Below are positions 28,212 to 37,016 of a stretch of DNA of 58,591 nucleotides, piece after piece (the stretch's first letter is position 1; each line of letters starts with the position of its first letter). The notes under the pieces were generated by a model, which saw only the letters and a program-made list of their open reading frames with translations, made no database searches and had not been told where the DNA came from. The stretch spans positions 1 through 58,591 of the forward strand of contig VBOA01000007.1 in assembly GCA_005877695.1 (NCBI GenBank), read 5' to 3'. The stretch is from Gammaproteobacteria bacterium (GTDB lineage: Bacteria > Pseudomonadota > Gammaproteobacteria > Diplorickettsiales > Diplorickettsiaceae). The position numbers and the translations under genes are program-made.

Positions 28212-29171
28212 ATGACAGAAGAGTTGTTAAGTGATCCAATATGGCAGCGAAAAACTTTAGAAAAATTACTTTTTGATACTTTAAAAGAACAACGTCGTAA
28301 AAGACGCTGGAATATTTTCTTTAAATTTTTATTTTTTATAATTCTTTTTGCTCTTTTGTTTTCTTTGTTGCCAACAACAACAAACCTACCTACTGCCTCG
28401 AAAACCAAATCTCATCTCGGTCTTGTTGATATAAAAGGGGCCATTGCGGACAATACAACTGCGAGTGCCGATAATGTAATTGAAGGCCTAGAAAACGCTT
28501 TTGAAGATAAACATACAAGCGCAGTCATTTTACGTATCAATAGTCCTGGTGGTAGTCCAGTTCAAGCTGCACAAATCTATAATGAAATTCGTTATTTACG
28601 TCATCAATATCCCAAAACTAAATTATATACTGTATGTGATGATCTTTGCGCATCAGCAGCTTACTATATTGCTTCTGCTAGTGATGATATCTACGCTAAT
28701 CCTGCCAGCCTAGTGGGTTCAATTGGTGTTTTAATGGATGGATTTGGTTTCGTAGATACCATGAAAAAAATCGGTGTTAAACGTCGCTTATTAACTGCTG
28801 GAGACCATAAAGGCTTTTTAGATCCTTTCTCACCCGAAAAAATTGATGAAAAGCTTATTGCAGAACGAATGCTTGCAAATGTTCATCAACAGTTTATTAA
28901 TGCTGTTAAACAAGGCCGTGGAAATCGGCTAAAAAATGATCCGGAATTATTTTCTGGTTTAGCATGGACCGGCGAAGAAGCATTAAATTTAGGACTTATT
29001 GATGGTTTTGGAGACTTAAATACTTTATCTCAAGAATTAATTAAAAATAAAAATATCGTCGATTACACAGTCAAACCTGGCCTTTTACAACAACTTTCCG
29101 ATCGCATGGGTGCTGCTTTCGCACAACAAATAAGTACTAACTTAGGTATTTTACCGCATGGATTTCGCTAA
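28212..29171 (+). CDS. sppA: signal peptide peptidase SppA-like S49 serine protease
   Basis: The 319-residue product has one N-terminal membrane anchor after a basic stretch (about residues 36-58) and a single S49 domain. Visible are GLVDIKGAI, VILRINSPGGSPVQAA, the nucleophile serine in CDDLCASAAYYIA and the SLVGSIGVLM segment leading to the expected catalytic lysine (KRRLLTAGDHKG region). These half-size SppA enzymes form octameric bowls that degrade leftover signal peptides. Start supported by AAGGTG upstream. It stands alone between clpB (divergent) and the pilin gene. Confidence 0.92.
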   Translation: MTEELLSDPIWQRKTLEKLLFDTLKEQRRKRRWNIFFKFLFFIILFALLFSLLPTTTNLPTASKTKSHLGLVDIKGAIADNTTASADNVIEGLENAFEDKHTSAVILRINSPGGSPVQAAQIYNEIRYLRHQYPKTKLYTVCDDLCASAAYYIASASDDIYANPASLVGSIGVLMDGFGFVDTMKKIGVKRRLLTAGDHKGFLDPFSPEKIDEKLIAERMLANVHQQFINAVKQGRGNRLKNDPELFSGLAWTGEEALNLGLIDGFGDLNTLSQELIKNKNIVDYTVKPGLLQQLSDRMGAAFAQQISTNLGILPHGFR

Positions 29172-29260
29172 CAAAAAACATTTATAAAATAAGATTTGCA
29201 TAGACTTCAATTTATGATTTATTTTTACATAAAAAGATAAAAAATAATATGGAGTTATCG

Positions 29261-29653
29261 ATGAGAAGCATTGAACATGGTTTTAGTTTATTTGAACTGA
29301 TTATCACTTTAGTTGTAATCGGTATTTTAGCGACAATCACCTATCCGATTTACACTCATACTTTGCTAAAAATCCATCGAGCCGAAGCGAAAATTGCTTT
29401 AATTGATCTTGCCCAACAAATGGAAATTTATTATCTAGCCAATAATAATAGTTACGCCTATGCAAGTTTTAACAATTTACATCTAAAAGACGTTACTGAA
29501 AAAAACTTTTATCACTTAGCTATAAAAAGTACTACTAGCAGTTATCAATTATCGGCCAAAGCTAAATTTTCCGATCCAGAATGTTATCTTTTCACGTTAA
29601 ATCATTTAGGAGAAAAAACTAATGCGGGTAGTAGTTCAAAGCAATGTTGGTAA
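29261..29653 (+). CDS. type IV pilin-like (PilE-type minor pilin) protein
   Basis: The 130-residue product has a class III prepilin leader: a short basic peptide MRSIEHG, then FSLFELIITLVVIGILATIT with the Glu5 equivalent, cleaved by a PilD-type peptidase before the phenylalanine. The globular part ends in a cysteine pair (PECYLF ... KQCW) able to form the D-loop disulfide of PilE. I chose the ATG at 29261, with GGAG 7 bases upstream, over the ATG at 29249. No other pilus gene is adjacent, so it may act with a pilus or competence machine encoded elsewhere. Confidence 0.82.
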   Translation: MRSIEHGFSLFELIITLVVIGILATITYPIYTHTLLKIHRAEAKIALIDLAQQMEIYYLANNNSYAYASFNNLHLKDVTEKNFYHLAIKSTTSSYQLSAKAKFSDPECYLFTLNHLGEKTNAGSSSKQCW

Positions 29654-29714
29654 GATATTAAATTTTTATTGCTAATCAAACCATGATATTAATGAAAAAA
29701 TCTCTTCCTACTGC

Positions 29715-29720
29715 TATAAT
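29715..29720 (+). promoter_or_regulatory. -10 box upstream of aqpZ pseudogene
   Basis: TATAAT lies 26 bases before the aqpZ ATG, and AAGGAGA provides an intact ribosome-binding site about 8 bases before it. The expression signals therefore look preserved although the reading frame is broken. Confidence 0.35.
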
Positions 29721-29745
29721 TCTTCTAATTTCAAGGAGATTCAAT

Positions 29746-30434
29746 ATGCCAAGGAAACTATTAGCAGGAATTTTTAGGCACTTTTTGGTTAGTGTTAGGC
29801 GGATGCGGAAGTGCTGTATTAGCAGCTAAATTCCCTCAGTAGGTGTAGGTCTAGGTGTAGCTTTTGCTTTTGGCTTAAGTTTGCTAACTATGTGCTGTGT
29901 TTTTGCCCCTATCTCTGGTTGCCATTTGAACCCCGCCGTTTCTATAGGTCTTTGGGCAGCGGGCAGATTTAGCATTAAAGAGGTCCATAGCTACATTATT
30001 GCTCAAGTAATAGGAGGATACTTGCCGCTACAGTTTTATACCTCATTGCAAATGGACAATCAGGGTTTGATTTACAAAATGGTTTTGCCAGCAATGGCTA
30101 TGGGATTCATTCCCCGGGACATTACTCTTTATCAGCATGTTTTATCTGTGAAGTAAGCATGAGTTTTTTATTTTTAATCGTTATTGCAGGAGTAACCAAT
30201 CCGCAACTACCAAGCCATTTTGCACCTTTGGTCATTGGTTTAACCTTAACTTTAATTCATTTAATTAGCATTCCTGTCACAAATACTTCTGTTAATCCCG
30301 CCAGAAGCACAGGCCCGGCATTGTTCGTAGGTGGGTGGGCGATACAACAGCTTTGGTTATTTTGGCTCGCTCCTTTAGTTGGTGGAATTATGGGTGGAAG
30401 TTTATTTAGATATATATGGGGGAATAAAAAATAG
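29746..30434 (+). pseudogene. aqpZ: aquaporin Z, disrupted by about three frameshifts
   Basis: Reading across frames gives a nearly complete AqpZ water channel: MPRKLLAG, then [20 protein letters not shown], then [17 protein letters not shown] and [20 protein letters not shown], then [13 protein letters not shown] through [15 protein letters not shown] to the end. Both channel-lining motifs (NPAV and NPARS) are intact. Shifts fall near 29766 (an extra G), near 29833, and near 30020; the last two segments are open as 29881-30156 and 30159-30434 only partly. Apart from these the protein is well preserved, including promoter and ribosome site, so the breaks are recent or are sequence errors. Confidence 0.85.
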
Positions 30435-30473
30435 CCGTGACAGTAAAACTGAAGCAAATTCTTTAAATAATAA

Positions 30474-31445
30474 TCACCTTGCTACACCGTCAATGGTTGC
30501 TGGATGTAGCCGTAACTCGCTTGGTAACGCAAAAGCAACATTTTCTTCTACTCCCATTAATTCAGAAACCAAACACTCCTGCCAATTAGGAAATGTTTTT
30601 AGATATTTTATAACTTCTTGAACTAAAAATTCAGGTGCAGAGGCCCCGGCAGTAATACCTATAGATTCTTTACCGATTATCCAGTCAGCTTGGATATCTT
30701 TAGCGCTATCAATCAAATAGGCCGGTTTACCTAAACGTTCTGCTAACTCCTTCAATCTATTAGAATTGGAACTATTCACAGAGCCTAAAACTAATACCAT
30801 ATCACATTGCTTTGCTAATTCTTTAACAGCAATCTGGCGATTTTGTGTTGCATAACAAATATCTTTTTTCTTAGGCGTAGCAATTCTTGGAAAACGCCGC
30901 TTCAATGCCTGAATAATGGTTTTAGTATCATCAAGGGATAAAGTCGTTTGTGTAACATAACTCAATAAAAGAGGATTTTTAACCTTTAACGAAGCAACAT
31001 CCTGGGCATTTTCTACTAAATAGATCCCTCCAGCTGGATTATCGTAATGGCCTAGGCTTCCCTCTACCTCGGGATGATCGGCATGGCCAATTAAGATGCA
31101 TTCGTGGCACAAACGATTATAACGTGCCACCTCCATATGGACTTTAGTTACTAAAGGGCAAGTCGCATCAAAAATTTTTAAATTACGTTGTTTAGCGGCT
31201 TCACGAACGGCTGGAGAAACCCCATGAGCACTATAAATGGCGGTGGCACCTTGTGGTATCTCACTGATATGCTCAACAAAAATCACTCCTTTTTGCTCTA
31301 AATCAGCAACGATAATTCTATTATGGACTACTTCATGACGCACATAGATAGGTATACCAAACAGTTCTAATGCTCTTTTAACAATCTCTATGGCTCGATC
31401 AACACCGGCGCAAAAACCTCGGGGATTAGCTAAAACAATTTTCAT
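30474..31445 (-). CDS. ispH: 4-hydroxy-3-methylbut-2-enyl diphosphate reductase
   Basis: The 323-residue enzyme is the last step of the MEP isoprenoid pathway, giving IPP and DMAPP. The three iron-sulfur cysteines are in [23 protein letters not shown] and, in the [10 protein letters not shown] neighbourhood, the cluster-proximal region after [12 protein letters not shown]; the E126-type region is TLSLDDT. Substrate motifs HGVSP and ITAGASAPE are present. The ATG at 31445 is preferred; the GTG at 31469 adds eight non-conserved residues. Convergent with aqpZ. Isoprenoids supply ubiquinone and undecaprenyl carrier. Confidence 0.95.
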   Translation of the reverse strand: MKIVLANPRGFCAGVDRAIEIVKRALELFGIPIYVRHEVVHNRIIVADLEQKGVIFVEHISEIPQGATAIYSAHGVSPAVREAAKQRNLKIFDATCPLVTKVHMEVARYNRLCHECILIGHADHPEVEGSLGHYDNPAGGIYLVENAQDVASLKVKNPLLLSYVTQTTLSLDDTKTIIQALKRRFPRIATPKKKDICYATQNRQIAVKELAKQCDMVLVLGSVNSSNSNRLKELAERLGKPAYLIDSAKDIQADWIIGKESIGITAGASAPEFLVQEVIKYLKTFPNWQECLVSELMGVEENVAFALPSELRLHPATIDGVAR

Positions 31446-31556
31446 AACACTGCTCTTAGATTTAAGCACCTAGTTTAGAGGTGCGCAAAAAAATTGCAAG
31501 CCTTATTGCAGAAGGAGAAAAACAGACAAAGTCTATTTCTCAATTTCTTGACTAAA

Positions 31557-32468
31557 TTAACGATAAAAAGCACTTCCAACTTTGTGTGGGTTTATAGCAT
31601 TTCCAGAAAACCAGTCTCTACGAAAAGTATATATAGTTTTATAAAAAAGTGATTTATTTGGGTCACTAAATTTATTTTTTATTCTTTCAGACCATCTTTT
31701 ATCAATTAAATCTTTCCGTATAGGGATAGGATTTACTACATTACCTTTACATAAATTAAGTTGGTTATTTAGTAAATTTATAAACTCATTTATTGATTTA
31801 CAGTATCGAACTGCAATTATTAATGCATTGGCTCTTCGAGTATGTTTAGCTGGAAAACTAAATGTATTTCTAACAAGGTATTTTTTTCGCAAATATTGCT
31901 TAAAATCAACCACTAGCTTATCCAATTTTTGCTGCTCCTGATTGTCTATTTGATCAGTTTTATGAATCGGAATATTTTTTATTGAGTTTCTTTGAACAAC
32001 AATTTTAGTAATTTCAGTAGCGATTTTAGTTTGATTAGAGGCATAAGCATCTAGTAAAGCAGTTCTTTTTTTCTTATTCTTACTAATTATTATACCTTTT
32101 TTTAATAAATCCATTACCAGCCCAATATTTCCTCTCCTTGCTACGTAATGTAAAAGTGAATCTCCATCTTCATTTTGAACATTGATATTTAGTTTTTTAC
32201 GAATCAACCAGGAATTAAATGCTGTGACATTCCCTATATCAGCTAAAAAAAATAAACTGTAATATTCTTTTTTCTTTTTTTCTAAATAATTTATTAAATC
32301 TGTATGTCCATATCTTATTGCATAATCTAAAGTTGTATATTCATTTTCATCCTGAATAAAAAAATTCAAATTTTTCTCATTCAACCAGTAATCAAATAAA
32401 TCGACATCACCCAAGCTAGCTATATGAAATAAAATTTTTTTTTCCCAATCTAAATTTGCTTTATTCAT
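31557..32468 (-). CDS. ankyrin-repeat protein, possible secreted effector
   Basis: The 303-residue product has about four ankyrin-like repeats in residues 5-165, seen as ILFHIASLGDVDLFDYWL, TTLDYAIRYGHTDLINYL, SLFFLADIGNVTAFNSWL and SLLHYVARRGNIGLVMDLL. Residues 170-303 form a lysine/arginine-rich helical region with no recognised domain. No signal peptide is present, as expected for a type IV (Dot/Icm) or other host-directed effector, and ankyrin effectors are common in Legionellales. The extreme C-terminus (NPHKVGSAFYR) has no glutamate-rich E-block, so secretion is unproven. Lower-complexity, AT-rich codon use suits an accessory gene. Confidence 0.7.
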   Translation of the reverse strand: MNKANLDWEKKILFHIASLGDVDLFDYWLNEKNLNFFIQDENEYTTLDYAIRYGHTDLINYLEKKKKEYYSLFFLADIGNVTAFNSWLIRKKLNINVQNEDGDSLLHYVARRGNIGLVMDLLKKGIIISKNKKKRTALLDAYASNQTKIATEITKIVVQRNSIKNIPIHKTDQIDNQEQQKLDKLVVDFKQYLRKKYLVRNTFSFPAKHTRRANALIIAVRYCKSINEFINLLNNQLNLCKGNVVNPIPIRKDLIDKRWSERIKNKFSDPNKSLFYKTIYTFRRDWFSGNAINPHKVGSAFYR

Positions 32469-32499
32469 TATTTGCTCCTTTTGTGCAAAGCTCTTTAAA

Positions 32500-32901
32500 C
32501 TATAATAATTGTTTCTTTATTTTATTCAATAAGACTAAAATTAATTCTTTAGAAATTGGTTTAAAAAAAAAATCATATACCCCTTGAGCTATTGCTTCAC
32601 ATCTTTCTTCCTTAGTCGCAATACCAGAAAATAATACTAAAGGAATAGTTATCGCTTTTTTCTGCATTAGTGTTAATAATTGTAAACCATGAAGATTAGG
32701 CATAATTCTATCGCTTAAAACTACAAAAAATTTATCGGAATTTTGTTGTAATTGGTCCCAAGCAAGCTGGCCATCCTTACAAGTTACATAAGAATATTGC
32801 GCTTCATCTAAGTATCGGGTTAATACTTTCAAATATAATGCATCATCATCCACTAGTAATATCTGTTTCGGACTCGGGTTTATTACCGTTTGATTTTTCA
32901 T
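32500..32901 (-). CDS. single-domain response regulator (CheY-like receiver)
   Basis: The 133-residue product is one receiver domain with no output domain. The acidic pair is in LLVDDDALYL (residues 18-20), the phospho-acceptor Asp in VVLSDRIMPNLHG (near 64), the switch Ser in LVLFSGIA and the Lys in FFFKPISK. It could relay phosphate to another protein or bind a partner. No histidine kinase is adjacent. Its first 56 bases overlap the end of the Tat-like gene in another frame, and no clear ribosome-binding site precedes the ATG, so translation may be coupled. Confidence 0.82.
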   Translation of the reverse strand: MKNQTVINPSPKQILLVDDDALYLKVLTRYLDEAQYSYVTCKDGQLAWDQLQQNSDKFFVVLSDRIMPNLHGLQLLTLMQKKAITIPLVLFSGIATKEERCEAIAQGVYDFFFKPISKELILVLLNKIKKQLL

Positions 32902-33049
32902 TATAAAATTTTAATATAATCTTAATACAGTTATACCATGAACTAGACAAATCTTTTAAAATTATATGCAAATATCTGGGACCAAATAATAACAATGCAA
33001 TTAGAAATATAAAAAAGAAGGATATTAGATTTAGTCCATAAAATCCCAT
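32846..33049 (-). CDS. short TatA/TatB-like membrane protein, divergent
   Basis: The 67-residue product has an N-terminal membrane helix (LNLISFFFIFLIALLLF), then FGPRYLHIILKDLSSSW, recalling the FGP/LGP hinge and amphipathic helix of TatA/TatB, and a polar tail. Position supports the call: in gammaproteobacteria tatABC directly follows ubiE-ubiJ-ubiB, and this gene follows ubiB after 24 bases. No tatC is present; the response regulator starts inside its 3' end. AGGAG lies 5 bases before the chosen ATG. It may be a relic that lost its partners or has been put to another use. Confidence 0.5.
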   Translation of the reverse strand: MGFYGLNLISFFFIFLIALLLFGPRYLHIILKDLSSSWYNCIKIILKFYNEKSNGNKPESETDITSG

Positions 33050-33073
33050 AAACACTCCTTGTTTAAAGTAAAC

Positions 33074-34738
33074 TTAATTTAATTTTCGTAAATTAATAAT
33101 CGCGCCAAAAAACAATCCAAAACCACCTAAACCTAAAATCCATAAATAGAGAGATGCTAAATGTGTAACGTTTTTAGCGCTTAGATTTAATAAAACCCAA
33201 GCTAGACATGCGCTGGCGATTCCCAAACCTATTAACCAAAAAGATTTTTTACTTGTTTGTTCCTTTTCTTTTTTGCTTAAACAAGAAAGACATTTGGATT
33301 GCTTTTTTAAATGGCGCAGCTCAAGCATTACTTGATAGATTAAATCTGGAATTTCAGGAACTTTTTCTGCCCAGTAAGGCGCATATTCACGAATCTTTCG
33401 TATAAAAGCTCGAGGTCCAATTTGCTTTCGTAACCAATGCTCTAAGAAAGGTTTGGCCGTACTCCATAAGTCTAAATCTGGATATAACTGGCGACCTAAC
33501 CCCTCGACGTTAAACAAAGTTTTTTGTAATAGTACTAATTGCGGCTGTACTTCCATATTAAATCGTCTGGCTGTTTGGAATAATCTTAAAAGTAACTGGC
33601 CAAAAGAAATTTCTTTTAAAGGTCTCTCAAAAATCGGTTCACACACTGTACGTATTGCTGCTTCAAATTCATTAATTCTAGTATTTTCTGCAACCCAACC
33701 TGATTCAATATGTAATTGAGCTACACGACGGTAGTCTCTGTTAAAAAACGCCATTAAATTTTCGGCAAGATAGCGTTGGTCTTCTGGGCTTAAACTCCCC
33801 ATAATACCGAAATCAACGCCTAAGTACTGGGGATTTTCTTTGTTTTTAGTTGAAACAAAAATGTTTCCTGGATGCATATCAGCATGAAAAAAACAATCAC
33901 GAAAAACTTGTGTAAAAAAAATTTCAACGCCTCTTTCAGCTAATTTTTTTAAATTAATTCCCTGTTTTTTTAAAGCTGAAATATCAGAAATTGAAATGCC
34001 GTAAATACGTTCCATGACCAGCACTTTATGAGAGGTATAAGGCCAATAGACCTCTGGAATATAAAGCAAATCAGAATTAGAGAAGTTGCGTCGTAGCTGA
34101 GATGCATTAGCACCTTCGCGTAATAAATCTAACTCATCTTTTAAACATGCTTCGAATTCCGCAACAATTTCACGAGGTCTAAGTTGCTTAGCTGGCCCCC
34201 AATAACGCAAAGCCAAATCCGCTAAAGCATATAACAAAGCAATATCGCGATTTATTTTTTTATAAATTCCTGGTCGCAAAACTTTAACGACCACTTCTTG
34301 GCCTGTTGTTAATAACTTAGCGGTATGGACCTGTGCAATTGAGGCCGATGCCAAAGGATTAATATCAAATTCAGAAAATCCTTCAACAATGGGTTTTTTA
34401 ATACAAATCTCAACAATAGATTTTGCTTCTTCTCCTGAGAAAGGTGGCACGCGATCCTGAAGTTTTGCTAATTCATCGGCAATATCAATAGGCATAAAAT
34501 CACGACGAGTTGATAACGCTTGACCAAACTTAACAAATATGGGCCCCAAATCTTCCAAGGCAAGACGAATTCTCTCCCCTCTAGACAATTTTCTACTAAA
34601 TTTTCGATAAGGATTTAGCCATACAAAAAAACGTAAAGGTCTGAATAGATCAAGAGAATAGACTAATTCATCTAAATTATACCGAAACAGAATAAAACTG
34701 ATCTGCATTAAACGTATTAGATGAGATATAGCTTTCAT
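33074..34738 (-). CDS. ubiB: ubiquinone biosynthesis protein UbiB (atypical kinase/ATPase)
   Basis: The 554-residue product is an ABC1/ADCK-family protein needed for ubiquinone synthesis, probably helping extract lipid intermediates from the membrane. It has the N-terminal [11 protein letters not shown] motif (KxGQ), the alanine-rich nucleotide loop [11 protein letters not shown], catalytic [10 protein letters not shown] and the metal-binding GVDFGIMG segment. Two C-terminal membrane helices (about 500-550) anchor it. The ATG overlaps the ubiJ stop (ATGA). Order ubiE-ubiJ-ubiB is conserved. Confidence 0.95.
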   Translation of the reverse strand: MKAISHLIRLMQISFILFRYNLDELVYSLDLFRPLRFFVWLNPYRKFSRKLSRGERIRLALEDLGPIFVKFGQALSTRRDFMPIDIADELAKLQDRVPPFSGEEAKSIVEICIKKPIVEGFSEFDINPLASASIAQVHTAKLLTTGQEVVVKVLRPGIYKKINRDIALLYALADLALRYWGPAKQLRPREIVAEFEACLKDELDLLREGANASQLRRNFSNSDLLYIPEVYWPYTSHKVLVMERIYGISISDISALKKQGINLKKLAERGVEIFFTQVFRDCFFHADMHPGNIFVSTKNKENPQYLGVDFGIMGSLSPEDQRYLAENLMAFFNRDYRRVAQLHIESGWVAENTRINEFEAAIRTVCEPIFERPLKEISFGQLLLRLFQTARRFNMEVQPQLVLLQKTLFNVEGLGRQLYPDLDLWSTAKPFLEHWLRKQIGPRAFIRKIREYAPYWAEKVPEIPDLIYQVMLELRHLKKQSKCLSCLSKKEKEQTSKKSFWLIGLGIASACLAWVLLNLSAKNVTHLASLYLWILGLGGFGLFFGAIINLRKLN

Positions 34739-35349
34739 TCATCCCATCCTTTTTCTAAAATTTTTAATCGAACTTCTAATCGAGCATAATCGTCACGTAA
34801 ATCATCTACATCGGAAAAAAAAAGTTGTAATTCTTCGTCTGTAACTAACCAGTTCATTTCGGTTTGGACATAATTCGTCATATTTTGTCCAAAATTTTCT
34901 ATATTTTGTTTAGCCCAAAGCTTTATTGTTTTAAATACTTGAACCATGGGATAAGCTATCGCATCACCCACTATTTTTGATAATTGCTCTTCGTAATCAA
35001 TTTCTAAATTTAAAAAAAACTCTTTAAACTGTTTTCCAAACTCCATATCACCCACAACTTGTAGTGGAATATCTATATGCGCGCTATCTTCTTTGATAAA
35101 AATCATCTGTAAAAAATCAAAAGTTGAACCGCGTAATATCAAATCCACTGGTTCATTATATTCTTTACTTAAATAAACTAAATCAGATTTGAAAATCCAA
35201 TAAAAGGTGAAAGGGCCTAATTCTATCTTGGTTACTTTCCCAGATAATCGGCGCAAATGTTCTTTAGATTCTGGATCTAAGCTAAGATAACGATTAAGTA
35301 TCGCCTCTTGAGCGGCTATTATTATATTGGAGCCAATCAAAATTTCCAC
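34735..35349 (-). CDS. ubiJ: ubiquinone biosynthesis accessory factor UbiJ
   Basis: The 204-residue product has an SCP2-like lipid-binding domain in residues 10-115 ([36 protein letters not shown]), followed by a helical region ending in a short coiled coil ([18 protein letters not shown]). UbiJ holds the lipid substrates for the Ubi enzyme complex. The start is a GTG overlapping ubiE by 13 bases; a TTG nine bases later is an alternative. Overlaps on both sides imply strict co-expression. Confidence 0.88.
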   Translation of the reverse strand: MEILIGSNIIIAAQEAILNRYLSLDPESKEHLRRLSGKVTKIELGPFTFYWIFKSDLVYLSKEYNEPVDLILRGSTFDFLQMIFIKEDSAHIDIPLQVVGDMEFGKQFKEFFLNLEIDYEEQLSKIVGDAIAYPMVQVFKTIKLWAKQNIENFGQNMTNYVQTEMNWLVTDEELQLFFSDVDDLRDDYARLEVRLKILEKGWDE

Positions 35350-36083
35350 GCTCTATGTAATGCAACTATTCCACCACTAAGATTATAGTATTCACATTCA
35401 TCAAAACCTGCATTTAAAATAAGTGTCTGAAGCGAATTTTGATCAGGATGACATCGTATAGATTCTACTAAATAACGATAACTCAATTCATCATTGGCTA
35501 TCCATGCTCCTAATTTAGGTAAAAAATCGAACGAGTAACGGTCATATAAAGTTTCTAAAAAGCCCAATATTGGTTTAGAAAACTCTAACACAAGTAATCG
35601 ACCACCCGGTTTCAAAACCCGGTACATCGCTTGAAGTGCAATTTCCTTATGGGTTACATTACGTAAACCAAAGGCAATGCTCAAACAATCAAAACTTGAC
35701 TCGGCAAAAGGTAAATACTCTGCGTTGGCTTGGATAACTTTCACTTCTGTTAAACCATTATTTAAAAGGCGATCCCGCCCAACATTTAACATAGCCTCAT
35801 TTATATCTAGCAAAATAGCCCTACCTTCATGTCCAATTTTCTTCGTAAATGCTTTTATTAAATCACCTGTTCCGCCCGCCACATCAAGTACGCTATCCCC
35901 ATTTTGAAGTTGAGCTAATTCCACCGTAAATTTTTTCCATAGGCGATGCAGGCCAAATGACATGAGATCATTCATAAGATCATATTTTCCCGATACCGAC
36001 TGAAAAACTTCAGCCACTCGGTTATTTTTTTCATTTACAGGAATATTTTTATAACCAAAATCTGTAGTCAATGTTTCATGCAT
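35337..36083 (-). CDS. ubiE: ubiquinone/menaquinone biosynthesis C-methyltransferase UbiE
   Basis: The 248-residue SAM-dependent enzyme methylates the quinone ring. Motifs: FQSVSGKYDLMNDLMSFG near the N-terminus, SAM-binding DVAGGTGDLIKAF, the IAFGLRNVTHKE signature, and RPGGRLL-type KPGGRLLVLEFSKP. I chose the ATG at 36083 because family members begin just before the T-DFGY segment and GAG lies 8 bases upstream; the ATG at 36119 adds 12 non-conserved residues. First gene of the ubiE-ubiJ-ubiB operon. Confidence 0.94.
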   Translation of the reverse strand: MHETLTTDFGYKNIPVNEKNNRVAEVFQSVSGKYDLMNDLMSFGLHRLWKKFTVELAQLQNGDSVLDVAGGTGDLIKAFTKKIGHEGRAILLDINEAMLNVGRDRLLNNGLTEVKVIQANAEYLPFAESSFDCLSIAFGLRNVTHKEIALQAMYRVLKPGGRLLVLEFSKPILGFLETLYDRYSFDFLPKLGAWIANDELSYRYLVESIRCHPDQNSLQTLILNAGFDECEYYNLSGGIVALHRAWKF

Positions 36084-36324
36084 TTTAATACTCGAGGAAG
36101 AATCTGGTATGTAGATCATTTTTCTAATTGTTCTATCTTAACTACCTAGCTGATTTTGAGCAAGAAAATGACTTATTTTATTAATAATTCATAAACTTTT
36201 GAATCTGCCTTAAGATTAAATTATCCATAAAAGACAATTTAAATTTTTATTTTTAATAACCCGTATTTTAATGGAAAACTTGGCTAATTGAATTGTATGA
36301 GTTAAATAAGATATATCAAATCTA

Positions 36325-36894
36325 CTAATGCTTAAGTCTTGATCCTGTAAAAACGGCGTAAGAAGTATGTCTACGCAACACTTTTAAAGCACGTTGACTT
36401 TTAACATCAGTCCACAATTCCAAGGCTTGTAAAGGGGTTAAATCATTAGCTGGATCGCTAAACCCTCGGATTGTATGCAAGATTTCCATCAAGCTAATAA
36501 AATCATAACTTAAGGCATTATAAAGTGCAGCGGAAGCAGCTTTAGACAAACTTGCTACTTGGATATAAGCTGATTGACCAAGCTCAATAAAATATTGAAT
36601 TTTGACATGCTTTTTTTCAGCTTGTCCAGGAAAAAAACCAGCGAATAATAAACATTTATCCCCTACCTCACGTAAACATTCTCGTTTTCTTGAATATCTC
36701 TCAGTCATGCCGGTTAGAAATTCTTTTGCTAAAACAGAACTGGCTATATCAGGCCGATGATTATAATAACCCAATAAAAAAACTAAGTAATTTTCTAATT
36801 CATTATTTAATCTAAGGTTGCTGCTAGATTCCGCATCCTTCACCAAAGACTGCCATTGAGCGGTAGTAGTTGGTTGCAATAAAAGCACTCCCAT
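36325..36894 (-). CDS. conserved hypothetical protein, mainly helical
   Basis: I do not recognise a family for this 189-residue product. It begins MGVLLLQPTTTAQW, looks soluble and helical, and has NNELENYLVFLLGYYNHRPD, RYSRKRECLREVGDKCLLFAGFFPG and SLMEILHTIRGF segments that read as well-conserved sequence. The ATG at 36894 has GAGGGT 6 bases upstream and is preferred to the longer ATG at 36972. It is divergent from typA and upstream of ubiE on the same strand after a 241-base gap. Proteins with this look exist in Legionella and Coxiella, from memory only. Confidence 0.6.
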   Translation of the reverse strand: MGVLLLQPTTTAQWQSLVKDAESSSNLRLNNELENYLVFLLGYYNHRPDIASSVLAKEFLTGMTERYSRKRECLREVGDKCLLFAGFFPGQAEKKHVKIQYFIELGQSAYIQVASLSKAASAALYNALSYDFISLMEILHTIRGFSDPANDLTPLQALELWTDVKSQRALKVLRRHTSYAVFTGSRLKH

Positions 36895-37016
36895 GATAAA
36901 ACCCTCAATTATTAATTGCCTTTCTATCAGTGTAGAACATGCTAGCCGAAATGCCTTACTTTGCGTTATCATGCCTTCTTTTTGAACATTCCAATACCTA
37001 ATATTCTTTAATTATC

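Noticed and set aside
30159..30434. Separate short membrane protein starting MSFLFLIV
   Set aside because: It is the C-terminal part of the broken aquaporin, not an independent gene.
31557..31640. E-block secretion signal at the end of the ankyrin protein
   Set aside because: The last residues are basic and aromatic, without the glutamate cluster.
32500..32901. Full two-component system
   Set aside because: Only a receiver domain is present; no histidine kinase or output domain is encoded nearby.
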